Assembly (NCBI GenBank): GCA_022072125.1 | Contig: JAJVIH010000001.1 | Coordinates: forward strand, 56,311 to 120,310 | Source: Myxococcota bacterium | GTDB lineage: Bacteria; Myxococcota; JAJVIH01 | Direction: 5' to 3' | DNA length: 64,000 nucleotides | Shown: positions 46,840 through 56,491 of the stretch, in pieces | Position numbering within the stretch: position 1 is the first letter of the stretch | Layout of the letters: every line of letters begins with the position of its first letter | Notes under the pieces: model-generated | Seen by the model: the letters and a program-made list of their open reading frames with translations, nothing else | Told to the model about the DNA's origin: nothing | Databases searched by the model: none | Program-made: the position numbers and the translations under genes

Positions 46840-48816
46840 ATGTCTTCGCGTGGCGGGTTGATTCATTTTCTTTTCCCGGCCGTTGCAGTTTGCCTGTTGG
46901 CGGCGTGCAGCAATTTTGATCGGCAGACGGAAACTCCTGATCCCATCGCCCCGGGCGTGGATGCGTCGTCCGGTGATCCGGATGCGCAGGCTTCCTCCAC
47001 GGACGCCGCGGTTCCCGATGGCGGCGCGGACGATGTGAATTTCCCGGGACAGGACGGCGGCGTGGCCGATGTGGAGCCCACCCCCGTGGTGGGTTGCCAG
47101 AGCGACTCCGATTGCGTGGGCGGACGGAAATGCAACCCGATTTCCCGTGAATGTATCGTCACCACGGGCTGCGCCGGCGACGCCGATTGCGGGGCGGGCT
47201 TCAAATGCACGGATGGCAAATGCTCCGGCGCCAAGGGTTGTGCGCAGGAGTCCGATTGCGCCACCGGATACAGTTGTTTCAATGGCTCCTGCCTGCCCAA
47301 GGCGCAGTGCAGCAAGGCGACGGATTGCGGCTCTGGTCAAATCTGCAACTTCGCGGGCAAATGCGAGGCGGCGGTCGAATGCGCCAGTGATCGCGATTGC
47401 CGTTCTCAGTCGCGTTTTTGCTACCGGGGCAAATGCAATACGGTGGATTTCTGCGAGTCCGCGGTGGATTGTGATCCAGGCATGATTTGCCAGAACAGCG
47501 TTTGCTTCCGTATCCCCGATTGCGCCGGCGACAACGAATGCCCCGACGATCAACAATGCGAATTTGGCTTCTGCCAGCCGATCAAATGTGTTTCTTCCAC
47601 GGATTGCCGTCTGGGCTGGCAATGTGCAGGAAACCGTTGCGTGCCAGTTCCGGGTTGCGGGCCTGAAAACCCCTGCGAGGACCCGCGCCTGGTCTGCGTG
47701 GCGCGCGAATGCGTGGCCAAACAGCCGGAATGCAAGGCCGACGCCGATTGCGGCGCCAACAAGGTCTGTCTGGCCAAGGTATGCCACGAACTACCGCCGG
47801 CCCAATGCGCCAGGGATGTGGATTGCGGGGCGGGCAAAATCTGCACCTTCGGGGTGTGCAACGACAAACCCGAATGTGTCTTTGGCAACGAATGCAAGGC
47901 TGGCCAGGAATGCCGCGAGGGCAAGTGCGTGACCACCGCCCAGTGCGCGAAAGACGCCGACTGTGGCGCGAACCTGGTCTGCCGGCAGGGCATCTGCTTC
48001 GCCACCAGCAACACTTGCAAGGCCAATACCGATTGCAAGGACAACGGCGTTTGCATCAACGGGTCCTGCCGCCCGGCGGGAACCTGCGCCCGCAACTCCG
48101 ACTGCCCTAGCGGCCAGACCTGTGACGTCTTCCTGGGCCGCTGCCAGGCGGGCGCGCCCACCTGCGCCAAGGATTCGGATTGCTCTTCCGGAAAAATCTG
48201 CGTCGGCAACGCCTGTACCGAACTAATCGGCTGCGGCGGCCTGCAATCCAAATGTCCGGTGGGGACCTACTGCACGGGCGATGTCTGCCTCGCCACGCCG
48301 GAATGCCGGGATGACTCGGCGTGCCCCGCCGATCAGCGCTGCGAGTTCGGTTATTGCCAGCCCTTCGTCTGCAAGGTGAAAGACGACTGCGGGCATGGCT
48401 GGAGTTGCGTGAGCAACCGCTGCTTCCCGCCGTTCTACTGTGATCCCAACCAGGACCCCGACCAGCAATGCCCGCAGCCGAAAATGCAGTGTGTGAACTA
48501 CACCTGCCAGAACCCGGGCGGATGCACCTCGAACAGCCAGTGCCCCCCCAATCAGGAATGCGTGTCGGGCATGTGCTTCACGCTGCCCGCCCCCAACTGC
48601 AAGCGCGACGCCGACTGCGGGCGGGGTCTGGTGTGCAACCTGGGGTACTGTGATCGCCGTCCCCCGGGAAGCGAGGTGGAGTGTCAGGTCAACCAGGATT
48701 GCCGCGATGGCGGCGTCTGCGTGCGCGGGCGATGCATGCGCGGAACCGAATGTCTGGGCGACTTCCAGTGCGCGGCGGGCCAGAAATGCGTGGCCAACCT
48801 CTGTACGTCCAACTGA
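46840..48816 (+). CDS. Very large Cys-rich lipoprotein with many CxxDxDCxxGxxC-type repeats
   Basis: Lipobox VCLLAACSN; repeated motifs CAGDADCGAGFKCTDGKCS..., CAKDADCGANLVCRQGICF over the whole mature protein. Confidence 0.8.
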   Translation: MSSRGGLIHFLFPAVAVCLLAACSNFDRQTETPDPIAPGVDASSGDPDAQASSTDAAVPDGGADDVNFPGQDGGVADVEPTPVVGCQSDSDCVGGRKCNPISRECIVTTGCAGDADCGAGFKCTDGKCSGAKGCAQESDCATGYSCFNGSCLPKAQCSKATDCGSGQICNFAGKCEAAVECASDRDCRSQSRFCYRGKCNTVDFCESAVDCDPGMICQNSVCFRIPDCAGDNECPDDQQCEFGFCQPIKCVSSTDCRLGWQCAGNRCVPVPGCGPENPCEDPRLVCVARECVAKQPECKADADCGANKVCLAKVCHELPPAQCARDVDCGAGKICTFGVCNDKPECVFGNECKAGQECREGKCVTTAQCAKDADCGANLVCRQGICFATSNTCKANTDCKDNGVCINGSCRPAGTCARNSDCPSGQTCDVFLGRCQAGAPTCAKDSDCSSGKICVGNACTELIGCGGLQSKCPVGTYCTGDVCLATPECRDDSACPADQRCEFGYCQPFVCKVKDDCGHGWSCVSNRCFPPFYCDPNQDPDQQCPQPKMQCVNYTCQNPGGCTSNSQCPPNQECVSGMCFTLPAPNCKRDADCGRGLVCNLGYCDRRPPGSEVECQVNQDCRDGGVCVRGRCMRGTECLGDFQCAAGQKCVANLCTSN

Positions 48817-48836
48817 TGACGAGGGGGGGAACCGTG

Positions 48837-49844
48837 ATGCGTTTGCTCATTCTGGCGGCGATGCTGGCCGGCCCCGTACTGGCTGGTTGCGGATCCAGCA
48901 CGCCCGCGGCGCCGGACTTTCCGGACAACAGTTCCGGAGGCGGAACGGGCGTTCTCCCGGACGCTTCTTCCGGCGGAGCCGTGGACACGGGGGCTGTCTC
49001 CACGGATGCTTCCACCGATGCGGGGACCGGAACAGACACGGGTGATCCGCCTCCGGATGTCGCTCCGCCCCCGCCGCCGGCGGACTGCGCGAAGGATGTC
49101 AAAAAGGGAACCCCTTGCGAAGGCTACCTGTCGTGCAATGTCTGCTGCCCGCAGAATTCTCCGCCCTGCAACCGCGAGTGCGAGAAGAAGATAGACCTTC
49201 TGTGCGGCGGCTGCATCCAGAAGGCTTATGCCTGCATGCAGGAGAAGAAATGTCTGAACGCGGCCAACCAGCCCGATTTTGTCTGCGCTCTCCAGCATTG
49301 CCCGGATGAACTGGGCGCCTGTTTTGGCCAGATTCCCGGTCTGCCGGAACGCATCGCCTCGTGCGCCGCGCCAACCATATGCAGCAAGCCGGCGGCGGAG
49401 ATCCCGTTTGGGGTATGCGTGCCGCCGGGATGGTCTCCGGAATCCATGGAGCAATTTCCTCCCGGTTCCGCGGGCGGGATGTGCAGTCTGGATGGTCCCA
49501 GATGCGAGGCGGGAACCTTCTGCGCGGCGGACCCCAAAACCCGCCAGGGCGTTTGTTTCGCCGCCTGTCCCTCCAGCGAGGCGCCCGGCGGCGGCGGAGA
49601 AGGTCCTTCAAAGGATTGCGCGACCGGTGAGACCTGCATTAGCACAGGGACCACGACCCATTGTGTCCCGCTCAAACCCGATGGGCAGCCTTATGATGAC
49701 GCCAGCTTCACCCGCGGCAAAACCCCGGGGACCAAAAACGCCGTCTGTGATGTGAAGAAATGCAGCGCGGGACTTGTTTGCATCAGCCATCCCAGCGGCG
49801 CCTTTGACGCCTGCCTGACCCCGTGCAAGGCCAGCGCTCCCTGA
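48837..49844 (+). CDS. Cys-rich lipoprotein
   Basis: MRLLILAAMLAGPVLAGCGSS lipobox; Asp/Ser/Thr/Gly linker; CNVCCPQNSPPCNRECEKKIDLLCGGC. Confidence 0.7.
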   Translation: MRLLILAAMLAGPVLAGCGSSTPAAPDFPDNSSGGGTGVLPDASSGGAVDTGAVSTDASTDAGTGTDTGDPPPDVAPPPPPADCAKDVKKGTPCEGYLSCNVCCPQNSPPCNRECEKKIDLLCGGCIQKAYACMQEKKCLNAANQPDFVCALQHCPDELGACFGQIPGLPERIASCAAPTICSKPAAEIPFGVCVPPGWSPESMEQFPPGSAGGMCSLDGPRCEAGTFCAADPKTRQGVCFAACPSSEAPGGGGEGPSKDCATGETCISTGTTTHCVPLKPDGQPYDDASFTRGKTPGTKNAVCDVKKCSAGLVCISHPSGAFDACLTPCKASAP

Positions 49845-49887
49845 TCGGTCCCGCCATCCGCCGGAGACGGGGCGCCGGACGCTAGTC

Positions 49888-50625
49888 ATGTCCCGGAAAC
49901 GGCTGGATATTGTCCTGGTCGAACGGGGGTTGGCGCCGTCCCGGGAAAAGGCCCAGGCGTTGATCATGTCCGGCGCCGTATTCGCCAATGGCCAGCGCGC
50001 GGACAAACCCGGGACGCCCATCCGGGAGGATCAAACGCTTGAAATCCGCGGAGAACGGTCGCGTTACGTCAGCCGCGGCGGCGACAAGCTGGAAGGCGCC
50101 TTGAATCAGTTTCATCTGGATGTGACCGGGTTGACGTGCCTGGATGTCGGGGCGTCCACCGGCGGTTTCACCGATTGTCTGCTGCAGCATGGAGCGGCCC
50201 GGGTTTACGCCATTGACACAGGCCGGGGCCAACTCGACGCCCGTCTTCGGGCCGACCCCCGCGTGGTGTCCCGGGAAAAGGTCAACGCCCGTCATCTCCA
50301 GCCCGGAGATTTGCCAGAACTGGTTGATTTGATCGTGGCGGATGTTTCCTTCATCTCCCTTCGTTTGGTGATTCCGCCGGTCCGTGTTTTTCTGAAGCCC
50401 GGAGGAAAAATTCTTGCGCTCATCAAGCCGCAGTTTGAGGCGGGCCCCAAACGGGTGGGAAAGGGCGGGGTCATTCGCGATGAGACCATCCGCCAGGAGG
50501 TCATTCAGGAAGTTCTGGGCGCTCTCCTGGTCCATGGCGATCAATTGTTGGGGGTAGCGGACAGCGTCCTTCCCGGCGCCGATGGAAACCGGGAAGTCTT
50601 CGCCCTGCTGCGCCGCAAGGAATGA
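49888..50625 (+). CDS. tlyA: TlyA-family rRNA 2'-O-ribose methyltransferase (S4 + FtsJ)
   Basis: RLDIVLVERGLAPSREKAQALIMSGAVFANG; YVSRGGDKLEGAL; CLDVGASTGGFTDCLLQ; LALIKPQFEAG. Confidence 0.93.
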   Translation: MSRKRLDIVLVERGLAPSREKAQALIMSGAVFANGQRADKPGTPIREDQTLEIRGERSRYVSRGGDKLEGALNQFHLDVTGLTCLDVGASTGGFTDCLLQHGAARVYAIDTGRGQLDARLRADPRVVSREKVNARHLQPGDLPELVDLIVADVSFISLRLVIPPVRVFLKPGGKILALIKPQFEAGPKRVGKGGVIRDETIRQEVIQEVLGALLVHGDQLLGVADSVLPGADGNREVFALLRRKE

Positions 50626-50747
50626 CCCACCCCTACATCTGGCCGAGGCTGGTCCAATCCAGGGGTGTTCCATTTTGAAAAGATGGGTTGTGATCGGCTG
50701 CGGGAACGGTATGATGGTGAAGATGTTTGGATGACCAAGGCGACAAT

Positions 50748-51251
50748 ATGTCTCTTTTTCAGACAATCCGGCGAATCAGCAATGTATTTTTTGGGCTGGC
50801 GCAATCGGTTCAGGCGCCCCCGGCTCAACGTCCCGCCGCCGGGAAGCGCCTGGTCCGCGAATGCCTGCGAAAATTTCCGGCGCGGCTGGAATCCGCCTCA
50901 ACCCCCACCGAGGCCAAGAAGATTTTCCGCAATCATCCGGAATGCGATTACCTCCCTGTGTTTGATGGCGATCAGTTCCTGGGGTTGCTTCCCCGTCAGG
51001 TCAATACCCAGTCGGTTCCGTGGAACCAGGGGTTGGATGAACAGTCCGTCGCCATTCCCGGCCGGGTGGCTTCCCTGTCGTTGCTGAAAAACTCCCCCCT
51101 GGAGTTGACTGATACGATTGACATGGCGATCGGACGAATGAAAGCCGAGGGGATCAAGGCGTTGCCCGTGCGGGATCGCGGAGAAATCGCGGGCATGGTG
51201 GACTGGCTGAGTCTGTTACGAAGTTCGGACGCCGATCCGTTTGACAGGTAA
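50748..51251 (+). CDS. CBS-domain protein
   Basis: FRNHPECDYLPVFDGDQFLGLLPRQ; DTIDMAIGRMKAEGIKALPVRDRGEIAGMVDWLSLL. Confidence 0.65.
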   Translation: MSLFQTIRRISNVFFGLAQSVQAPPAQRPAAGKRLVRECLRKFPARLESASTPTEAKKIFRNHPECDYLPVFDGDQFLGLLPRQVNTQSVPWNQGLDEQSVAIPGRVASLSLLKNSPLELTDTIDMAIGRMKAEGIKALPVRDRGEIAGMVDWLSLLRSSDADPFDR

Positions 51252-51330
51252 TAAATTCTTCCGGTGTGACACCGGACACGGATCGTCCAGATAAATCCTG
51301 ATAATCCACGATCAACGCCGGGTCATTGTC

Positions 51331-51359
51331 TTGACCCAAGCAGGTACGGATGGTATTAT
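51331..51359 (+). promoter_or_regulatory. Strong consensus-like sigma70 promoter of the FecR-domain gene
   Basis: TTGACC - 17 nt - TATTAT, 34 nt upstream of GTG 51393. Confidence 0.7.
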
Positions 51360-51392
51360 TGATACCAACTCTGTGCGAATGAGGGGATCACC

Positions 51393-52613
51393 GTGAAAAA
51401 GTCTATCCATCAAATTCTGGGCGGGGCCGCCACATTTTTATGCATGGCGGTGCTGACGCAGGGAATGGCTTATGCTCAGGCCAAACCAGTCGGCGTGGTG
51501 AAAAAGCTGAAAGGCGCCGCTTCGGCCCAGAGGGTTGGTTCCGAGGTTCCGGTGGTCCTGGTGCAGGGAGCCGCGGTGATGGAAGGCGACACGGTGATGT
51601 CCGGCGCCGATTCCATCGTGGTGATGACCTTCGCGGATGACTCCCGCATCGCGCTGGGCGCCAAGACCCGGTTCAAGGTGCTGACCGTCACCAAATCGGG
51701 GAATACCCGTACGGGAAGCTTTGATCTGATGGGCGGCAAGCTGCGCGCCATGGTCAGCAAGGGCTTCAGTTCGGATTCCAAATTTGAAATCAAGGCGGGC
51801 ACCGCGGTCGCAGGCATCCGCGGAACCGAATTGGATTTGGAAAATGAAGATGGCAAGGTCAAGCTGGTCGTCTACTCCGGCGAAGTTGGTTTCGCCCTGG
51901 AGGGTCAGTCGCCGGTTTCGATTTATGGCAATATGCTCGCTGGCGCCTCTGGCGGGTCCGTTGAAACCAAGAAGATGGATTCGTCGGAAGCCAACAACTC
52001 CCATGGCAATTTCTCGGGCGGGGAGAATGTGGATGTCGCGGCCCCCGACCTGAACCTCTCTGGCAAGGAAAGCAACGCCATTCAGAGCGGCGACGCCAGC
52101 GCTTTCGCCAAGACCGCTGAACCCACCGTCGGCGACGGTGGGTCCACCGTCACCAAGGCAAAGGGCGGCAAGGCGGTTGGCGGCGACGCTCCCGCCGATA
52201 CTTCCGGCGGGGATGGTATCACGGATACGGGTGGAAGCAGCAGCAAACAAACTCAGGCGGGCGACGAAACGCTAGGCGATAATGCTCAAGGTGGCCCAGG
52301 AGGCGCAACGCCAGACAACAACCCCTTCGGAGTGGGTTCCAATAACAACGCGAATAACACCAATGTGGACTCATCTGGAGCGGGCAGCCAGGGCCAGCAA
52401 ACCGCCGGGGGCGGATCCAACGTGGCCAATACCGGCGCCGGCAACAACTCGACCACCCAGCAAAACAACAATGCCAATAATAATACCAACACTGGCGTGA
52501 ACAATCCCAACATTGTTGGTACGGAACGGGGCAAAACCTTCTCCCAAGACGGCGCGACCGGAACCGGCGGTACTGGTGGTGCCGGAGGCAATACGGGGGG
52601 CGCCGGCGGTTAA
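51393..52613 (+). CDS. FecR-domain secreted protein with Asn/Gly/Thr-rich low-complexity tail
   Basis: Signal peptide; VQGAAVMEGDTVMSGADSIVVMTFADDSRIALGAKTRFKV; AGTAVAGIRGTELDL; tail NNNANNTNVDSS...NNNANNNTNTG...GTGGTGGAGGNTGGAGG. Confidence 0.85.
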   Translation: MKKSIHQILGGAATFLCMAVLTQGMAYAQAKPVGVVKKLKGAASAQRVGSEVPVVLVQGAAVMEGDTVMSGADSIVVMTFADDSRIALGAKTRFKVLTVTKSGNTRTGSFDLMGGKLRAMVSKGFSSDSKFEIKAGTAVAGIRGTELDLENEDGKVKLVVYSGEVGFALEGQSPVSIYGNMLAGASGGSVETKKMDSSEANNSHGNFSGGENVDVAAPDLNLSGKESNAIQSGDASAFAKTAEPTVGDGGSTVTKAKGGKAVGGDAPADTSGGDGITDTGGSSSKQTQAGDETLGDNAQGGPGGATPDNNPFGVGSNNNANNTNVDSSGAGSQGQQTAGGGSNVANTGAGNNSTTQQNNNANNNTNTGVNNPNIVGTERGKTFSQDGATGTGGTGGAGGNTGGAGG

Positions 52614-52638
52614 TTCTGGAACCAAGTGGAAATTCTTG

Positions 52639-52670
52639 CGCCGGGAGGGTAACCTCCCGGCGTTTCATTT
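52639..52670 (+). terminator. Rho-independent-like hairpin CGCCGGGAGG-GTAA-CCTCCCGGCG followed by TTTCATTT
   Basis: Perfect 10-bp stem, GNRA-type loop, T-rich 3' tail. Confidence 0.7.
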
Positions 52671-52682
52671 GAGGTGGGTCCC

Positions 52683-53168
52683 ATGCCAAGTTTTGATGTT
52701 GTCTCGAAAATTGATCACAACGAAATCAAGAACGCCATCAACCAGGCGGAAAAAGAAGTCGCCCAACGCTTTGATTTCAAGGACACCAACACCCGTTACG
52801 AACTGGTGGAGAAGGGCATCATGATCCATTCCGCCACCGAGGACCGCGTCCGTGCGGCCCACGAGGTGCTGACCACCCGGCTGGTGCGCCGGGGCGTCAA
52901 CCTCAAAAGCGTGGAGGCGCAGAAAATCGAGCCTGCCGGAGGGGGGACCGCCAAACAGATGATCCTCCTCCGGGAAGGCATTGACCAGGACCGGGCGAAG
53001 AAGCTCAACAAATACATCAAGGACCTGAACCTGAAGGTTCAAAGCCAAATCCAGGGCGACGCCGTCCGTATCACCGGCAAGAAGAAAGATGATCTGCAAG
53101 AGGTCATCGGCCACCTCAAGGCCATGGAATTTGATGTTCCGCTCCAGTTCATAAACTTTCGGGACTGA
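52683..53168 (+). CDS. yajQ: YajQ-family cyclic-di-GMP-binding protein
   Basis: MPSFDVVSKIDHNEIKNAINQAEKEVAQRFDFKDT full-length match to family hallmarks. Confidence 0.93.
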   Translation: MPSFDVVSKIDHNEIKNAINQAEKEVAQRFDFKDTNTRYELVEKGIMIHSATEDRVRAAHEVLTTRLVRRGVNLKSVEAQKIEPAGGGTAKQMILLREGIDQDRAKKLNKYIKDLNLKVQSQIQGDAVRITGKKKDDLQEVIGHLKAMEFDVPLQFINFRD

Positions 53169-53208
53169 CATCCGTCTGTATTGGCAGGGGGATTATCAGG
53201 GGTAAGCC

Positions 53209-53883
53209 GTGAAACCAATCATCCATCTGCTGGCTGTCTGCGTTATCCTGTTCTCTTCCACGGTCTGGGCCGCGGGAGGCGCGCCCACGCAGGGCGGCGA
53301 AAATGAGGCCCTCAAGTTGGTCAAGGACACCAGCGCCAAAGTGAAATCCATTTTGCGGCGCAAGGCCGTTCCCGGAACCAGGGAGCATGACAAGCAGAAA
53401 CAGGACCTGACTGCCGCGGTCAACGGTTTTCTGGATATTGACTGGTTGGGCCGCCTCGCCCTCGACAAATACTGGGACGAGCGCAGCGACACCGAGCGCA
53501 AGGATTACCTCTTGGTGCTGCGGGAGATCATCGAGACCAGTTACACCAACCGCATGGGCGAACACGCCAATTACGAGGAGACCTGGGGCGCCCCGGAGGC
53601 CGCTCCGGACAACAGCGTGTTGGTCAAGAGCACCATCCAAGTCCCTGTCGCGGGCGGAACCAAAAAAACCACGGTCCGGACCAACTACCTGCTGCGCAAG
53701 GGTGAAAACCACCGTTGGCGCGTCTACGATCTGATCATCGAGGATGTCAGTCTGGTGCGCCAGTACAAGCAACAATTCGGCCGCATCATCAAAAAGGACG
53801 GGTGGGCCAGCCTGATCTCCAAAATGAAATCCCGCCTGGAGACCCTCCGCAAGGAATCGGCCCCCTCGCGCAAGACCAATTGA
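53209..53883 (+). CDS. MlaC/Ttg2D-like phospholipid-binding periplasmic protein
   Basis: Signal peptide; DIDWLGRLALDKYWDERSDTERKDYLLVLREIIETSYTNRM; WRVYDLIIEDVSLVRQYKQQFGRIIKKDGWASLISKMKSRLE. Confidence 0.85.
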   Translation: MKPIIHLLAVCVILFSSTVWAAGGAPTQGGENEALKLVKDTSAKVKSILRRKAVPGTREHDKQKQDLTAAVNGFLDIDWLGRLALDKYWDERSDTERKDYLLVLREIIETSYTNRMGEHANYEETWGAPEAAPDNSVLVKSTIQVPVAGGTKKTTVRTNYLLRKGENHRWRVYDLIIEDVSLVRQYKQQFGRIIKKDGWASLISKMKSRLETLRKESAPSRKTN

Positions 53884-53947
53884 TTGTCAGGTCCCCGGGA
53901 CGGGAAACTCCGCATGGGGCCATCCGGACGGTCTGGCGATGTCCGGA

Positions 53948-55186
53948 TTACGCCTCCGCCGCCGGTGATTCTCCGGGCGCGATTTCCAGCAGGGTGATTT
54001 CCGAGGGTGCGCCCAGCCGCAGCGGCGGTCCCCAGTATCCGGTTCCGCGGCTGACGTAAATCCACATCTGGTTAAACAGATGAAGCCCGGCGTTCACCGG
54101 CTGCTGCAACCGCACGGCGAGATTCCATGGGATAAACTGTCCGCCGTGGGTATGGCCGGATAGTTGCAGATCATAATCCGCTTCCGAGGCCTGAAAGGCC
54201 GTGCGCGGCTGGTGAGCCAGCAGGATTTTCACCGCGCCTTCCGGCGCGCCGGCGATGGCTCGCCGGGGATCGCTCTGGTGGCCGGGGAAGAAGCGTCCGC
54301 CTTCGTAATCCGTAACACCCGCCATCACGATTGGTTGTCCTTCGTGCTCCACCACCACGTGCTCGTTCATCAGCACGGTCAGGCCAAGGCGGCGCACCTC
54401 GGCGATCCACTCCTCGGCGCCGGAATAATATTCATGGTTTCCGGTGACGAAATAGACCCCCAACCGGGCTTTCAGCAGCCCCAACGGCTCGACATGAAGG
54501 CGGAGTTGTTCGACCGTGCCGTCCACCAAATCACCGGTGACCGCGATGATATCCGGATTCAGGCTGTTGACCTTCTCCACGATGCCTTGAAGAAAATCAC
54601 GTTTGATGGTGGGACCGACGTGAATGTCGGAAATCTGAACTACCCGCAAGGGGGATTTTCCCGCCGCCATCCGCCGCAGGCGCACCCGCACCGGCTTGAC
54701 GCCGGCGATGCCGTGGGCGGCCACGAATCCCGCCCCAGTCAATACGAACGCCGCCATCAGGGCCCCGGCGCTCACCATGCGGGAAACGGTCAAACGCTTG
54801 TCCTGGTCCACATCCGGAATGGCGCGAACCGAGGCATGCGCCGCGGGATTGAAAATGTTGCGGGCCATTTCCGCTGCTTTCAGTCCCAGACCCGCAACGT
54901 CCTTCAGCACCACGACCACCAGCAGCATGCAGAAGAATCCCATGGCGGTGTAGGAAACCCATTGCACGGCGTCCATATATCCGGCGCGATGACGGAAGAT
55001 GGCCATGAGTCCGAAGGCCAGGGGGTGGAGAATCCAGAAAAACGTCAGTGTTCCCCACGCCACGGCGCGCCAGGGGGGAGGCAGGCGCATGGGCTCGATG
55101 ACCCGCATGCCCATATAGAAATAGACCACCCCGGTCACCGCGCCCGCCACCAAGCCGAACACCAGAAATCGCATCAGGAGATTCAT
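53948..55186 (-). CDS. Membrane metallophosphoesterase
   Basis: VVQISDIHVGPTIKRDFL; IIAVTGDLVDG; FVTGNHEYYSG; LLAHQPRTAF; LQLSGHTHGGQFIPW. Confidence 0.92.
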   Translation of the reverse strand: MNLLMRFLVFGLVAGAVTGVVYFYMGMRVIEPMRLPPPWRAVAWGTLTFFWILHPLAFGLMAIFRHRAGYMDAVQWVSYTAMGFFCMLLVVVVLKDVAGLGLKAAEMARNIFNPAAHASVRAIPDVDQDKRLTVSRMVSAGALMAAFVLTGAGFVAAHGIAGVKPVRVRLRRMAAGKSPLRVVQISDIHVGPTIKRDFLQGIVEKVNSLNPDIIAVTGDLVDGTVEQLRLHVEPLGLLKARLGVYFVTGNHEYYSGAEEWIAEVRRLGLTVLMNEHVVVEHEGQPIVMAGVTDYEGGRFFPGHQSDPRRAIAGAPEGAVKILLAHQPRTAFQASEADYDLQLSGHTHGGQFIPWNLAVRLQQPVNAGLHLFNQMWIYVSRGTGYWGPPLRLGAPSEITLLEIAPGESPAAEA

Positions 55187-55280
55187 TGAGTTCCACCCCC
55201 GGGGTGAAGGAATTTCTTCATATACTAATCGGGAAACGGCCGGGGCAAAGGGGAAGGCTGAGCGGCCCCGCGCTTTCTGG

Positions 55281-55604
55281 TCAAATTTCGTCCAGGGCCT
55301 GATCCAGCGGGAGGCGCGTCACCTTGTATTTTTTAAGCAATTGAGATGCCGCGCTGCGGGTATCCAGCCGCATGGTCTGCAGGAGGACGCGCAGTTCCTC
55401 GGCCAGTTCCGTCACCTTGGCGCGGTTCTTTTCTTCTTCCGCGCGATCACCCCTGACCGCGCGCAGCACGCTGCTGCGCAAATGCAGAAACTCCCGCCGC
55501 AACGCCCGGATATCGTGGGTGGTGTCAGAGGTCAGGGATGCGCCAAATTCGTCCAACAGCTTCCTGACCTGATCCTCCAGAGCGTCGTGGGGCGCGTCGT
55601 CCAT
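55281..55604 (-). CDS. Hypothetical helical/coiled-coil protein
   Basis: 107 aa, charged heptad-like composition, no recognised family. Confidence 0.45.
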   Translation of the reverse strand: MDDAPHDALEDQVRKLLDEFGASLTSDTTHDIRALRREFLHLRSSVLRAVRGDRAEEEKNRAKVTELAEELRVLLQTMRLDTRSAASQLLKKYKVTRLPLDQALDEI

Positions 55605-55630
55605 CGCATCTCCTCTGGAGGAAAGGGCGG

Positions 55631-56491
55631 CTACTTGCCCTTTTTGCCCTTGCCCTTCTTTTTGGCCGGCTTCGCTTCCTTGGCTTCCTTGGCCGGAGGA
55701 AGGGTTGAATTGCCGGCAGGGGCGATGTCCTTGCCGCCCGAGGGGCCGGCCGGCGCGGCCGGGGCCGCTTCTTTTGGTCCGGGAGCGGCGGAGGGAGCGG
55801 AACCACCCGGCGGTGGAGGCGGCGCGTCGTCCTTCTCCTTCATTTCCTCCTTGGGCGCGTCGGCGGAGACAGTTTCCCAGCGGTCGGCCTCGCCGTCGTT
55901 GTTCTCATCAATCAGGATGCGGTTGAGCTGGCCGCGGTCATAGTATTCCCAGTAGTCCACCTTGCCGTCGTTGTTGGAATCGCGTTCCAGCTTGGTGACC
56001 TTCTCCTGGGCGTCGTAGGTCTTGAACATTTCAGGTTTGCCGTCGAAGTTGGAGTCGTACTCCTTCTTCACGACCTTGCCCTTCTCGAAGAAGCTGGTGA
56101 CATCCACCCGGCCGTCGAAATCCAGGTCGAGATTTTCGCGCAGGACATCGCCTTCGTCATTGTAGAAGCGCCAGACATCCACCTTGCCATCGAAGTTGAT
56201 GTCCAGTTCCTTGCGGGCGACGCGCTCGCGGTCGCCGGAGCTTGGGGACAGGTACTTCCACACGTCCGGTTTCTTGTCGCGGTTCAGATCGAAGGTCTTG
56301 ACTATCAAGCCGCTGGTGCTCGTGCGGGTGGGATCGTTCATGCCCGAGCCCAGGTTGGCCTTGCGGGGGGCGTCAACACGTTCGATCTTCATTTCCTGGT
56401 CGGCTTTTTCGACCTGTTCCTGTTTGCCGGCGCAGGCGGTGATGACGGCGAGGGCGAGCAGGGTCAATAACCAGCGGGCGGAATTACGCAT
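55631..56491 (-). CDS. Lipoprotein with DxNxDGxxDxW calcium-binding-like repeats
   Basis: MRNSARWLLTLLALAVITACAG lipobox; DLNRDKKPDVW, DINFDGKVDVW, DLDFDGRVDVT, DSNFDGKPEMF, DSNNDGKVDYW, DENNDGEADRW; C-terminus PAKKKGKGKKGK. Confidence 0.75.
   Translation of the reverse strand: MRNSARWLLTLLALAVITACAGKQEQVEKADQEMKIERVDAPRKANLGSGMNDPTRTSTSGLIVKTFDLNRDKKPDVWKYLSPSSGDRERVARKELDINFDGKVDVWRFYNDEGDVLRENLDLDFDGRVDVTSFFEKGKVVKKEYDSNFDGKPEMFKTYDAQEKVTKLERDSNNDGKVDYWEYYDRGQLNRILIDENNDGEADRWETVSADAPKEEMKEKDDAPPPPPGGSAPSAAPGPKEAAPAAPAGPSGGKDIAPAGNSTLPPAKEAKEAKPAKKKGKGKKGK

Noticed and set aside
46519-47787. 422-aa minus ORF with Ala/Arg-rich sequence
   Set aside because: Antisense of the Cys-rich lipoprotein; the plus strand has lipobox, promoter and regular Cys modules.
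46840-48816. Possibility that the regular C/D repeats are a CRISPR or DNA tandem repeat
   Set aside because: Repeats are degenerate at nucleotide level and variable in length; they are protein modules.
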